NCBI GenBank assembly: GCA_002257045.1
Contig: NCHD01000008.1
Coordinates: 25,953-89,952 of the forward strand
Direction: 5' to 3'
Source: Hydrogenophilales bacterium 16-61-112
GTDB lineage: Bacteria > Pseudomonadota > Gammaproteobacteria > Burkholderiales > Thiobacillaceae
DNA: 64,000 nt
The notes beneath the pieces are model-generated. The model ran no database searches and was not told the origin of the DNA. It saw only the letters and a list, made by a program, of their open reading frames with translations. This document shows positions 1 to 9,401 of this stretch, piece by piece. The translations under genes were made by a program, and so were the position numbers. Numbering within the stretch: the stretch's first letter is position 1; every line of letters begins with the position of its first letter.

Positions 1-2
1 TG

Positions 3-1091
3 CAGGGCGCGGCGATTTTCCCGCACCTGGAATCGGCCAATCGCCGCGGCGTGGCGGTGTCGGGCGATACCGTCGGCGTGGTGTGGGAAGACAACCGGAG
101 CGGCAGCCCGCAGTGCTATCTGGCGACGAAGGTCGCGGCTGCAGCGAGTTTTCAGCCGGAAATCCGGCTCGGCGAGTCCGACTGCTACGAACCGGTGCTG
201 GTTGCACTGGGCGAAGGCCGCTTCGTGGCCGCCTGGGAAAGCGCCGGCAAGGTGCACGCGCGGGTGCTGCCCGGTGGTGCGCCGATTACGTTGAGCGATG
301 GCGATGCAGCGCAGATCACGCTGGCCGCTCAGGGCAACACGGTTTACGCGGCCTGGGCCGCGCAGGCGGGGCGCTTCCACCGCATCGTCGTCGCCCGGCT
401 GGCACTGCAAGCGGATGGGCTTGACGTGAAAACCGTGCAGCCGGTCGAAGCGGCGATGCCGACGGACGAGCAGGGCTGGCCTGCGCTGGCGGTGGCCGGC
501 GACGGCAGCGTGACAGTGGCGTGGGAAGACCGGCGCTATCGCCATAGCGTGCCGATGGTGAGCCACAGCCGCGATGGCCGCAGCTTTGCCTCCCCTGCGC
601 GCTTGACCGACCACAAGAGTGGCCGCGTCGATGGACTGGGCGCCGGCACCGGCGCCATGCGCCCGACGCTTTCCGCCTGGGGCCCGCGAGGAATCGCTGC
701 GGTGTGGCTCGACAAGCGCGACTTTCTCTCCGGCTATGACGTCTATGCCGCATTCGATGCAGGCAACCGCCGCTTCGGCAAGAATGTCCGCGTGCAGGAC
801 AGCTTTGGCGACAACATGGCCCAGTGGCATGCGCAAATCGTCGGCGCTGCCGACGGCAGCCTGGTGGCGCTGTGGGACGACGCGCGCGACGGCACGCCGG
901 ATGTGTGGTTGTCAGAGTGGACGGGCGATGCCTTCGGCGACGACGTGGCGGTGCCCGCAGCGGCCGGGCCGGGCCAGCAATCCGATCCGCTGGCGGTGTT
1001 CGATGCGGCGGGATCGCTGCATGCAGTGTGGCTGGATCGTGACGAGGCGACCGTCACCCGCATCCGCTATGCGCACGCCCGGCGCAAGTGA
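3..1091 (+). CDS. BNR/Asp-box-like repeat protein, 5' truncated
   Basis: The frame is open from the left edge, so the start lies outside the window; a GTG at 51 is only an internal candidate. The protein repeats a motif of the form [AV]-x-W-x-D-x-R, as in WEDNRSG, WEDRRY, WLDKRD and WDDARDG, about every 50-70 residues. That spacing is typical of beta-propeller blades in sialidase-like or BNR-repeat proteins. I see no catalytic sialidase residues that would justify an enzymatic name. The missing N-terminus may hold a signal peptide, so export is likely but unproven. It ends 24 bp before the convergent corA gene. The function is unknown. Confidence 0.6.
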   Translation, partial: QGAAIFPHLESANRRGVAVSGDTVGVVWEDNRSGSPQCYLATKVAAAASFQPEIRLGESDCYEPVLVALGEGRFVAAWESAGKVHARVLPGGAPITLSDGDAAQITLAAQGNTVYAAWAAQAGRFHRIVVARLALQADGLDVKTVQPVEAAMPTDEQGWPALAVAGDGSVTVAWEDRRYRHSVPMVSHSRDGRSFASPARLTDHKSGRVDGLGAGTGAMRPTLSAWGPRGIAAVWLDKRDFLSGYDVYAAFDAGNRRFGKNVRVQDSFGDNMAQWHAQIVGAADGSLVALWDDARDGTPDVWLSEWTGDAFGDDVAVPAAAGPGQQSDPLAVFDAAGSLHAVWLDRDEATVTRIRYAHARRK

Positions 1092-1115
1092 CAGGCGGCT
1101 AGCGGGGGTGCCCGA

Positions 1116-2078
1116 TCAGATCCATCCGCGTTTGCGCAGCCGCCGGATCAGGTAGGCCATGGCGACGCCGGTTATCAGCAACACCAGCGGATAGGCGCCG
1201 CGCCATTTCAGTTCCGGCATGAATTCGAAATTCATTCCGTACAGGCTGAAAATCACCGTCGGAATCGCCAGCACCGCGCCCCAGCCAGCCAGTTTCTGCA
1301 CCGATTCGTTTTGCTTGACCGATAGCGAGGCGAGATGAAACTGCATCGCGTCCGATGTCGAGGTACGCAAGCGGTCGATCGCGGCTGAAACCCGCACCGC
1401 ATGGTCATCGATGTCGCGGTAATACGCCTTGAGCGATTTGGAGGCGAATTCCGGATGCAGGCGCAGCAGGTTCTTGGTGATTTCCTGCATCGGCTCGGCG
1501 GCGTCGCGCAACGCCGTCAGATCGCGCTTGATCGCGTAGAGCTGGTCCAGCATGTCGCGTCCCGGCTTGGTCCGGCTCATCAACTGGCTTTCCAGCGACT
1601 GAAAGCGTTCCTGCATGCCTTCGATCACCGGGCGATACTGGTCGACGATCAGGTCGAGCACCAGATACAGCGCATAGGAGGTGCCAGGCCTGATGCCGTT
1701 GGGGCAGCGCTGCAGCCGCTCGCTGACGCGCTGATAGCCGCTGCCGTTGTCGTGGCGGATGGCGACCAGCCAGTTGCTGCCGACGAACAGATGGGTCTCG
1801 CCAAACTCCATGCGGGATTCCCACAGCTGCGCGGTACGCGTGGCGATGAACAGATGACCTTCGTATTCTTCCAACTTGGCGCGCTGGTGGGTGGAGATGG
1901 CGTCTTCCAGTGCCAGCGCATGCAGCCCGAGTTCCTCGCCGAGATGGGTAATCAGTTGGGTATCAGGCGATTTTAGCTCGACCCAGATGAAGCGGTCTTC
2001 CTTGCCGACATGGTCGCTGATGGCCTCAAACTCGATACGGTGGATCTGGTTGTCCTGAAACAGCTGACAGCTAATCAT
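1116..2078 (-). CDS. corA: CorA-family magnesium/cobalt transporter
   Basis: This 320-residue protein has the CorA layout: a long soluble N-terminal domain and two C-terminal membrane segments. The family signature YGMN lies at residues 280-283, at the end of the first segment. The second segment (about residues 293-311) is followed by a basic tail, RRLRKRGWI. CorA forms a pentameric inner-membrane channel for Mg2+ and Co2+. The start is the ATG at 2078. It stands alone, divergent from the PhnD-like gene downstream. Members with this weakly charged loop after GMN may instead be Zn2+ transporters (ZntB), so the ion is less certain than the family. Confidence 0.9.
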   Translation of the reverse strand: MISCQLFQDNQIHRIEFEAISDHVGKEDRFIWVELKSPDTQLITHLGEELGLHALALEDAISTHQRAKLEEYEGHLFIATRTAQLWESRMEFGETHLFVGSNWLVAIRHDNGSGYQRVSERLQRCPNGIRPGTSYALYLVLDLIVDQYRPVIEGMQERFQSLESQLMSRTKPGRDMLDQLYAIKRDLTALRDAAEPMQEITKNLLRLHPEFASKSLKAYYRDIDDHAVRVSAAIDRLRTSTSDAMQFHLASLSVKQNESVQKLAGWGAVLAIPTVIFSLYGMNFEFMPELKWRGAYPLVLLITGVAMAYLIRRLRKRGWI

Positions 2079-2213
2079 GGTGCTTTGCGGAGGCAGTTGG
2101 ACGCAGAGGAGCGCATGCGGGGGAGTTTACGTGGGTTTAGAAAATGCCTGAAGCTCAAGTACACTCGCCCGGAAAACAAGACCAAAAACCCCCCCACCGT
2201 TTGCGGAGACAAC

Positions 2214-3053
2214 ATGAAATCACTTTGGCTGTGCCTTGCCTGGATGCTCGGCATGACGGCTCAGGCCGCTGCGTTACCCGTTCCCTATGCGTTTGGCGTG
2301 TTGAACCACCGCAACCTGCAAGCCACGGCGGCTTACTGGAATCCCATCCTCCAATATGTGACGGCGCGCTCCGGGGTGCCACTGGAGTTGCACATCGGCC
2401 GTACCGCCAATGAAACCACCGACCGCGTGGCGGCTGGCAGGCTGGATTTTGCCTACACCAACCATCTGTTTACCCCCAAGCGCGACCAGCTGGGCTGGCG
2501 CGTGCTGGCGCGCCAGAACTCGAGCGGCATTCGCGGCCAGGTGGTGGTGCTGAGCCACTCGCCGGTCAAAACCCTGCAGGATCTGGCGGGAAAGCCGGTG
2601 GCCTTTGCCAACCCCTATGGCTTTACCGGTTATTACGTGCCGATGGATGCCCTGTTGCGCGCCGGTGTTCGGGTAGTGCCGGTGTTCGCCGGCAACCAGG
2701 AAGCCGCCATGGGCCAGCTGGTGGCAGAAGAAGTGGCTGCCGCCGGCGTGAACCATCAGGTGATGACCGATTTTGCCAAAAAGCGGGGTCTGAAATACCG
2801 CGTTCTCAGCGAATCCGAGCCCTATTACGATCTGGCCGTCATGGCCTCTCCGCGTGTCAGCGAAGCTGACGGAGACAAGGTGCGCAAGGCTTTTGTCGGC
2901 ATGGAGCACGATCCCGAAGGCCTGCGCGTGTTGCAGACTGCGGCGCAATCGCTGGGCTTGTCCAAGGCACGCGGTTTTGCGCCTGCGGATGACCGCGACT
3001 ATGCGAATTACCGCAACTTTCTCAAGCACACCCTGGTGCCGCTGAATGAGTGA
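2214..3053 (+). CDS. PhnD-like periplasmic substrate-binding protein
   Basis: This 279-residue protein starts with a signal peptide (MKSLWLCLAWMLGMTAQA, cleavage near AQA-AA). A PhnD-type (phosphate/phosphite/phosphonate) binding domain follows, with the typical opening PYAFGVLNHRN and the internal LAGKPVAFANPYGFTGYY. The frame is open further upstream, but the ATG at 2214 has GGAG at 2205-2208 and begins the signal peptide. No ABC permease or ATPase lies nearby. Instead, its last 8 bases overlap the start of a membrane GGDEF-EAL gene. The likely role is as a periplasmic sensor subunit feeding that protein rather than in transport; this is inference from context. The ligand is unknown. Confidence 0.85.
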   Translation: MKSLWLCLAWMLGMTAQAAALPVPYAFGVLNHRNLQATAAYWNPILQYVTARSGVPLELHIGRTANETTDRVAAGRLDFAYTNHLFTPKRDQLGWRVLARQNSSGIRGQVVVLSHSPVKTLQDLAGKPVAFANPYGFTGYYVPMDALLRAGVRVVPVFAGNQEAAMGQLVAEEVAAAGVNHQVMTDFAKKRGLKYRVLSESEPYYDLAVMASPRVSEADGDKVRKAFVGMEHDPEGLRVLQTAAQSLGLSKARGFAPADDRDYANYRNFLKHTLVPLNE

Positions 3054-5442
3054 GCAGCAGCAAGTACGCGCCACCCGTTTCAGCCTCACCGCCAATATTC
3101 TGGGCGCTGTTTTTGCGCTGATCCTGATGATCTATCTGGTGATCCTGGCCGGTCTGGGCACGTTGCTACGGGAGCATGCACAGCAGAGGCTTGAACTTGA
3201 GGCCGAGCGCGAGCGCGGCGCCATCATGGCAGTGATCCAGGACCAGGTGCTGCTGCGCGACTATCCTGCCATCGAACAATTGATCGCAACGCGCGTGAAA
3301 CGCAGCCGCATTCTCGAAGCCCGTTTTGTTTCGGCTTCGTTCGCATTTGAGGCCGACGCACCCCCCGAGGCGTTGCGCCCACCTCAATGGTTTGTCCACT
3401 TGGTGGCTATCAACGCGCCGCATGCCGAGTCCGACCTGGTGCTGGGCGGCACCGTCTACGGCAAGGTGTCGGTCGTGCTCGACCCGGCGCCGGGCATCAA
3501 CCTGCTGTGGTCGCTTGCGCTGCGCTTTACCTGGCTGATGGCCGGAGCGATTGCCATCGGCATGCTGTTGCTGAACAGGATGCTGGGGCGCAACCGGCGC
3601 GGCTTGCTCGCCTTGCGCCAGGCGGCGCGGGCGATCGAAAGCGGCGATCTCGGCGCGCGTGCAAGCCTGGCGCATGGCTCGTCGCCGGAAGTGCGGGAAA
3701 CCAAACTGGCGTTCAATCACATGGCCAACCACGTGAGCCAGCTGGTAAGCGCGCTGGAAAACGAACACGCCGACCTGCTGGTGGAAAAAGAGCGCTTGCG
3801 GGTGACGATCGAGTCCATCGGCGATGGCGTCATCGTCACCGATGCAACAGGCCGGATCGAGTTTCTCAACCCCAAAGCCGAAGAACTGAGCGGTTTTAGC
3901 AGCGCCGATGCACACGGCCGGCCGGTATCCGATGTGTTGCCGCTGTTAAACGAGGACAGTGGCGCGCCGGTCACCAATCCGCTCGAAATGGCATTGCGCG
4001 GCAATAAGGTGGTCGAACTGGCCAGCCATTCGGTCATCATCCGGACGAGCGGCGCATCGCTCGCGATCAGCGACACCGCCGCGCCGATCCGCTCGCACGA
4101 TGGCACGGTGCTGGGCGGCGTGCTGGTGTTTCGTGATGAAAGCGAAATGCGCAGCCTGCTGCAGCGCCTGGCCTGGCAGGCCGAACGCGACCATCTCACC
4201 GGGCTGTGGAACCGCCGCGCCATGGAAAATCGGCTGACTACCGCCTTGCATGACGTGCAGCAGAACGCGCAGCGCACCATTTTTTGTTACATCGACCTCG
4301 ACCGCTTCAAACTGGTGAACGATACCTGCGGCCACCGTGCGGGCGATGCCCTGTTGCAGCGGCTGACCGCGCTGCTGGCGCGCCGCGCCGAAAGCGAATA
4401 CCACTTTTTGGCCCGTCTGGGCGGCGATGAGTTCGGCCTGCTGTTTGTCGAAACCACCCTGCCCGTCGCGCTGGAATACATTCAGGGCATGCGGGACGAA
4501 ATCGACCGCTTTCGCTTCGAATGGGACGAAAAGGTGTTCCGGCTGGGCGTGAGCATCGGCGTGACCGAACTGCACCGTGGCATGGCCGACATCGGGGAAA
4601 TCCTCGCGCAAGCGGATACCGCGTGTTATCACGCCAAATCGCTCGGCGGCAGCATGATTCAGGTGTACGAGAAAACCCATCCCGCGCTGCAGAAAATCAG
4701 CGACGAAATGCAGTGGGTGAGCGCGATCACCAAGGCATTCGAGGCACACCGTTTTGTGCTGTATCGCCAGCGAAAAGTCGCCTTGTTGCCGGCGGTTGCC
4801 CTGGCGCATTACGAAATCCTGCTGCGCCTGCGCGGCGAGGACGGCGTGATCATTTCGCCCGGCGAGTTTTTGCCCGCCGCCGAACGCTATGGCCTGGCTC
4901 CGAGTTTCGATCGCTGGGTGGTGCGCAACATCTTTGCTTATCTCGACACCCATCCCGAAGACACCGCCTGTTATGCGCTGAACCTGTCGGGCCGCAGTCT
5001 CAGCGACCAGGGCACTGCAGACTTCGTCCTGGAAGAGCTGGATCGCTACAGCATCGACCCCAGTCGGATCAGCTTCGAAGTCACCGAAACCGCCGCAATC
5101 GACAATCTGGATGCATGCGAGCGCCTGATCCTGACGCTGAAATCACGCGGCATCCAGTTCGCACTCGACGACTTTGGCAAAGGCCAGTCCTCGTTCGGCT
5201 ACCTCAAACGTCTGCCCGCGGCCTATCTTAAGCTCGATGGCGATTTTGTCCGTGGCCTCGACCACAACCGCGAAAACATGGCCATCGTCAAAGCCATGCA
5301 CACGCTGGCGCATGAACTGGGCAAGCAAACGATCGCCGAACAGGTTGAAACTGAAGCGGAACTGGCCTGCCTGAAAATGCTGGGCGTGGATTTCGTGCAG
5401 GGCTATTTGCTGCATCGGCCCGAGCCGTTGCAGCTGGATTAG
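3046..5442 (+). CDS. Membrane-bound HAMP-PAS-GGDEF-EAL protein
   Basis: This 798-residue protein has a membrane segment at about 15-40, a periplasmic region, a second segment at about 155-178, HAMP to about 235, PAS at about 250-370, GGDEF (motif at 459-463) and EAL. The EAL signature reads E-I-L (E590). Later phosphodiesterase motifs are present: NLSGRSL, FEVTET, LDDFGKGQSSF, LKLDGDFV and EQVE. The inhibitory RxxD site before GGDEF is absent, with SEYH in that place. Both cyclic-di-GMP synthesis and breakdown look possible. The ATG at 3046 lies inside the end of the PhnD-like gene, so the two are translationally coupled. The binding protein probably docks on the periplasmic domain. Confidence 0.9.
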   Translation: MSEQQQVRATRFSLTANILGAVFALILMIYLVILAGLGTLLREHAQQRLELEAERERGAIMAVIQDQVLLRDYPAIEQLIATRVKRSRILEARFVSASFAFEADAPPEALRPPQWFVHLVAINAPHAESDLVLGGTVYGKVSVVLDPAPGINLLWSLALRFTWLMAGAIAIGMLLLNRMLGRNRRGLLALRQAARAIESGDLGARASLAHGSSPEVRETKLAFNHMANHVSQLVSALENEHADLLVEKERLRVTIESIGDGVIVTDATGRIEFLNPKAEELSGFSSADAHGRPVSDVLPLLNEDSGAPVTNPLEMALRGNKVVELASHSVIIRTSGASLAISDTAAPIRSHDGTVLGGVLVFRDESEMRSLLQRLAWQAERDHLTGLWNRRAMENRLTTALHDVQQNAQRTIFCYIDLDRFKLVNDTCGHRAGDALLQRLTALLARRAESEYHFLARLGGDEFGLLFVETTLPVALEYIQGMRDEIDRFRFEWDEKVFRLGVSIGVTELHRGMADIGEILAQADTACYHAKSLGGSMIQVYEKTHPALQKISDEMQWVSAITKAFEAHRFVLYRQRKVALLPAVALAHYEILLRLRGEDGVIISPGEFLPAAERYGLAPSFDRWVVRNIFAYLDTHPEDTACYALNLSGRSLSDQGTADFVLEELDRYSIDPSRISFEVTETAAIDNLDACERLILTLKSRGIQFALDDFGKGQSSFGYLKRLPAAYLKLDGDFVRGLDHNRENMAIVKAMHTLAHELGKQTIAEQVETEAELACLKMLGVDFVQGYLLHRPEPLQLD

Positions 5443-5680
5443 GCGCTTGGGTGAAGGTGGCTGCGCCGGATTAGGCGTTGCGTACTGACACCTGATCTGG
5501 TTACGGATGCTTGAACTGGATAAAATCTTGCCAGTAGGCCACTCAAGCATGCGGCGCATCGCGTCTTTCAAAACCAGCCCCCTCACTGACCCTCAAGATC
5601 GGTATTGGACGCAGCCCCCTGATGAGGGAGGAGTTGATAAGTGTCGTGCCGAGTCTCCCGTTTCTAGAGTGAAGGATTGA

Positions 5681-6889
5681 TTGAAGGTGCGTGACTTCTG
5701 GCTCAAAACACCTGCGTTTTCTATTGCAGACACATCCAAGGCGTCATTGGCGGCTTTTTTTCTGTTATTCGTTTTTGCACTCAGCCTGCCCCCAAAGTGG
5801 GCAAGCCTGCACCTTGCAGGTCTTCTGCTGGTTTTCTCGGTGGGATTGGCACGACGTTCCGATTGGCGCACGCCAGCCATGCGGACTTTCTTGTTGTGCA
5901 CCGCTCTATGGCTGGTCCCCGTCCTGGTGACCGCGGGTTTGCAGCATGCGCTGGGGATCGCCTCAGCAACAGAATGGAAGGACTTGCCAGTACTCGTCTT
6001 GCGCATGCTCGGAATCGGTCTGGGCATTATTGTGCTGGTGCAGCGTGGCTTTCTGACCCTTTATTCCGCTACGTTCGCGCTGCTCTCCGCGTTATCGATC
6101 CATGTCGGTGCTGGTCTGATTGATTTGCTTGCCGAGCCGAGCGCAAGTCTGACTGCCTGGCGTGAGTTACGCATCAACGGACTGGTGTTCAATCCCAATC
6201 CCTTCGGCATGTTTATGGCCATTACGGCCATTCTCTCTGTGGGCCTCCTGCGCAACCTGTCGCACCGTCCAGTGCTTTGGGTTGCGTTGATCGCCGCGCT
6301 GCTCTGCGTTTGGGTCTCGGGATCTCGCGGTGCGATCCTTACCACCGTTGCAGGGTTTGTAGTTTTGTTCCCGCCCGATAACCGTCAACGCCTGTTTGTC
6401 TACTTTGGAAGTGGCGCGTTGATGGCCGCTGTTTATCTGTATGTCACGCTGTACTTGCCTGCACTGTACAGCGGTAGCGACAGCGAACGCATGATTGCAT
6501 TCTCGTTTTCGCTGGAGAAAATTCGCATGGCACCCTGGCTTGGCTGGGGAATCGGTGCCTACGAGCATTTTCCTGATCGGGTCGGGCCAAACGCACCCCA
6601 CAATATGTGGCTGGATCTGGTCGTGAGCAGTGGCCTGGTGGCGTTGCTGGGCGGTCTGCTTTCGGCTGGGTTGTTGATTGTGCGGCTTTATCGCCAAAGT
6701 CAGCCCGCTGCGCAGTTGGCTTTGGCCGTGTTTGTTGCCGCCTTGGTGGCTGGCACGCTTGAGTATTCCATTCTGGACTCGACGCATTTCAGGGGTGTCT
6801 GGGTGCTTGTCGTGGCGTTGGCGTGTTGTACGCTGAACGAACCTTGCGGCGCGCAAAATGGGGTTTCCCTTGGCGGTGAAAAGGCATGA
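5681..6889 (+). CDS. O-antigen ligase/polymerase family membrane protein
   Basis: This roughly 400-residue polytopic membrane protein has the Wzy_C/WaaL arrangement. It has many hydrophobic segments, a periplasmic loop at about 265-320 containing GWGIGAYEHFP and APHNMWLDL, and final membrane helices. The His in PHN matches the conserved ligase/polymerase position. The start is either TTG at 5681 or GTG at 5687; GAAGGA at 5671-5676 is better spaced for the GTG. It opens a run of four glycosyltransferase-like genes on the same strand. It therefore probably attaches or polymerises a surface glycan in the periplasm. Sequence alone cannot separate ligase from polymerase. Confidence 0.8.
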   Translation: MKVRDFWLKTPAFSIADTSKASLAAFFLLFVFALSLPPKWASLHLAGLLLVFSVGLARRSDWRTPAMRTFLLCTALWLVPVLVTAGLQHALGIASATEWKDLPVLVLRMLGIGLGIIVLVQRGFLTLYSATFALLSALSIHVGAGLIDLLAEPSASLTAWRELRINGLVFNPNPFGMFMAITAILSVGLLRNLSHRPVLWVALIAALLCVWVSGSRGAILTTVAGFVVLFPPDNRQRLFVYFGSGALMAAVYLYVTLYLPALYSGSDSERMIAFSFSLEKIRMAPWLGWGIGAYEHFPDRVGPNAPHNMWLDLVVSSGLVALLGGLLSAGLLIVRLYRQSQPAAQLALAVFVAALVAGTLEYSILDSTHFRGVWVLVVALACCTLNEPCGAQNGVSLGGEKA

Positions 6890-6933
6890 GCAGGCCATTA
6901 TTTATGACTTTTAATCTTTAACGCTTTCAGACA

Positions 6934-7776
6934 ATGCATCCTGATAAAGACCAACCTTGGCATTGTTTTGTCATCACACTCGAACATTCGCAGGAACGTC
7001 GAAACCTCATTTCGGCTCGACTCGGTGAACTTGGTATGCCGTTCGAGTTTTACCCGGGGGTGGACGGACGAAAAGTCGATCTTCTCAGCCATCAGAACTA
7101 TTCAAAATGGAAAAGAAGAATGTTTTTCGGACGCGATCTCAGCAACGGTGAGTTCGGCTGCATCCTTGCCCATCAAGCTATTTACGAACATATCGTAAAA
7201 GAAAACATCCAGACGGCGCTTATCCTGGAAGACGACGCAATCCTGTCCGACGAGCTGCCGGCGGTGGTCGGCGCGCTCACGCAACATCCGGAAAACTGGG
7301 ATCTCGTCAGGTTTCTCGGCCGCGAAAAAAACTACCGGGCGTCACGCAAAATTGCACGGCTGCCGGGAACGCACAGCGATCTTGCCCGACCGCACGGCAC
7401 GCCCGGCGGCGCCTATGGCTACCTCATCAGCCATCAGGCCGCCCGGCGATTGCTGTCCATGATGGGCAAAAACTGGCTGCCGATCGATACGCTGCACGGC
7501 GTTTCATGGCTCACCAAACTCAACACGGTTTCGGTCATCCCCTCGCCTGTCCTGCCCAACGATGACGTACCTTCCTGCATCGACGAGCAGGACTCGAATT
7601 TACGGTGGGATAAATCCGTCCAGCTTTCCGGCTGGCGAAAACTGATTTATCCCCTGACACGCGGCGCCTGGAAGACGTACAGCAATGTGTTGATAAAATA
7701 CATATGGTTCAGCACGCTCAGATCAGACCGCAGGCTCGCCAGGCGGTTCGGTGCGCTCGCTCCGCCCGCCCTTTAG
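6934..7776 (+). CDS. Glycosyltransferase family 25 (LPS-type)
   Basis: This 280-residue protein opens with the GT25 pattern (FVITLEHSQERRN). It carries the second conserved block, GEFGCILAHQAIYEHI, followed by ALILEDDA, with E99-D-D as the metal-binding acidic motif. GT25 enzymes add galactose or related sugars to lipooligosaccharide. The ATG at 6934 lies 44 bp after the ligase gene. Base composition is lower in GC at the 5' end than in neighbouring genes, a common mark of exchanged surface-glycan genes. The donor sugar cannot be read from the sequence. A second GT25 (at 8556) lies two genes on. Confidence 0.85.
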   Translation: MHPDKDQPWHCFVITLEHSQERRNLISARLGELGMPFEFYPGVDGRKVDLLSHQNYSKWKRRMFFGRDLSNGEFGCILAHQAIYEHIVKENIQTALILEDDAILSDELPAVVGALTQHPENWDLVRFLGREKNYRASRKIARLPGTHSDLARPHGTPGGAYGYLISHQAARRLLSMMGKNWLPIDTLHGVSWLTKLNTVSVIPSPVLPNDDVPSCIDEQDSNLRWDKSVQLSGWRKLIYPLTRGAWKTYSNVLIKYIWFSTLRSDRRLARRFGALAPPAL

Positions 7777-7803
7777 ACCTTCCGGAAAACCCAGTCCCGA
7801 CTC

Positions 7804-8556
7804 ATGTCACCCGTCAACATCCTTTGCCTCAAATGGGGCACCCGCTATGGCCCGCATTACGTCAACATGCTCTATCGCGGCGTGGGCCGCAACCTGAGCC
7901 GGCCGTTCCGGTTTTTCTGCTGCACGGACGACGCCAGCGGGCTGGACGCAGGCGTGGAAATCATCCCGTTTCCGGCCAACCCGGGCGTCAAGCGCGGCTG
8001 GCCGGACATTCTGGTCAAGCTGGCGGTTCTGCAGGATGGGTTTGGCGGCTTGCAGGGGCCCACGCTGTTTCTTGATCTGGACGTGGCGATCACCGGGGCT
8101 ATCGATTGCTTCTTCGATTACAAGCCAGGCGAATTCTGCATCATTCACAATTGGGTGAACTGGCGCAAAGCCTTGATGGGCCGGCGTCCGGAGGTGGGCA
8201 ATTCTTCCGTTTTCCGGTTTGAGGCCGGCCAGTCGAATGACGCCTACGAAACTTTCCTGCGCGAAATGCCCCGCGCCGAGGACCGCAAGATCTTCAACAC
8301 CGAGCAGGCTTTTCTGACCTATGCCTTGGGCAATCCCCAATGGTGGCCGGATGAATGGGTCAAGAGCTACAAGTGGAATTGCCGCCCGACCTTCCCGCTC
8401 AACCTGTTCCGTGTGCCCCAACTGCCCGAGGGCTGCCGGATCCTGGTGTTCCACGGCCGTCCCGATCCGGACGAGGCAATACATGGATACCCGGGGCGCA
8501 AGCTGCACCACCGCACGCTGCCCGCGCCGTGGATCGCCGATTACTGGAAACTGTAA
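7804..8556 (+). CDS. Putative glycosyltransferase with DxD motif
   Basis: This 250-residue protein has no family I can name with certainty. It starts NILCLKWGTRYGPHYVN and has a DLD motif (D91-L-D93) in a hydrophobic strand, FLDLDVAI. That fits a nucleotide-sugar-binding DxD of a GT-A fold. The later blocks FNTEQAFLTYAL and ILVFHGRPDP resemble small GT8-like or capsular-type transferases. It overlaps the next gene by one base (TAATG), so the two are co-translated. The likely job is one sugar addition in the surface glycan built here; this is inference. Confidence 0.6.
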   Translation: MSPVNILCLKWGTRYGPHYVNMLYRGVGRNLSRPFRFFCCTDDASGLDAGVEIIPFPANPGVKRGWPDILVKLAVLQDGFGGLQGPTLFLDLDVAITGAIDCFFDYKPGEFCIIHNWVNWRKALMGRRPEVGNSSVFRFEAGQSNDAYETFLREMPRAEDRKIFNTEQAFLTYALGNPQWWPDEWVKSYKWNCRPTFPLNLFRVPQLPEGCRILVFHGRPDPDEAIHGYPGRKLHHRTLPAPWIADYWKL

Positions 8557-9395
8557 TGCCGCAGCCGCAGCTCGATGCTTTCTGGGACATGGTCGACGGC
8601 GTGCTGGTGGTCAATCTCGACAACCGCCCGGATCGCTGGCAGGACCTGCAGACGGTGACCGCCGCTATCGTTCCTGCCGCCAAACTGCACCGGCTGCCTG
8701 CCACGCTGGGCGCGGCGTTGCCGGGCTTCGGCGCGCCGCCGTGGTTTCGCTCTCGCCGCCGTGACAGGACCTGGGCCGGGCGCGCCGGTTGCACGCTGTC
8801 GCACCGCGCGGCAATTGCCCACGCCAAACAGCAAGGCTGGCGCACGGTGCTGATCCTGGAAGACGACATCGAACTTGAACCGGCGCTGGCCGAGGTGCTG
8901 GCCGGCTTGCCCGCCGCCTTGCGCGGCAGCCACTGGGACGTGTGCTACCTGGGGTATACCGACCCGGTTTCACCCTATCGAACGCTCGCCCAACTGCCGG
9001 CCGGACACAGCCTGTGCGCCGTATCCGGATGCAGCACCACCCATGCCTACCTGTTGCGAAACAGTACCTACGACACGCTGTTGGCGCGCTTGCCCGAAGC
9101 TGCCGACATCTGGCACTGGATCAGCCGCCACCGCGCCATCGACCGCTGGTATTACCGCAATCTGGCGCGCCATTTCGATGTACTGGCGGTATCACCTGCG
9201 GTCATCAACCAGCAGGGCGGGTTCTCCGACATCACCCAGCGCCTGCACGAAAAGGTGCACACCACGCGCGTGCCCGATGCCCGCCAGGGCCCGCTGGCTT
9301 TCCGGCTGCTGGGCACGCTGCGCTGGCTGGGCTACCGGCTGGCTGAGCCGCGCGACTGGCTGCGCGGACGCATCAAACGCGCGCGCGGATTCTGA
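8556..9395 (+). CDS. Glycosyltransferase family 25, second copy
   Basis: This 279-residue protein has the GT25 opening (LVVNLDNRPDRW), the block GCTLSHRAAIAHA and the acidic motif LILEDDIEL (E102-D103-D104). The frame is open upstream, but the ATG at 8556 overlaps the stop of the preceding gene and begins the family pattern. It is diverged from the GT25 at 6934, so it probably makes a different linkage rather than being a fresh duplicate. It ends 6 bp before the GT10-like gene and belongs to the same operon. Confidence 0.85.
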   Translation: MPQPQLDAFWDMVDGVLVVNLDNRPDRWQDLQTVTAAIVPAAKLHRLPATLGAALPGFGAPPWFRSRRRDRTWAGRAGCTLSHRAAIAHAKQQGWRTVLILEDDIELEPALAEVLAGLPAALRGSHWDVCYLGYTDPVSPYRTLAQLPAGHSLCAVSGCSTTHAYLLRNSTYDTLLARLPEAADIWHWISRHRAIDRWYYRNLARHFDVLAVSPAVINQQGGFSDITQRLHEKVHTTRVPDARQGPLAFRLLGTLRWLGYRLAEPRDWLRGRIKRARGF

Positions 9396-9401
9396 AATCC
9401 C

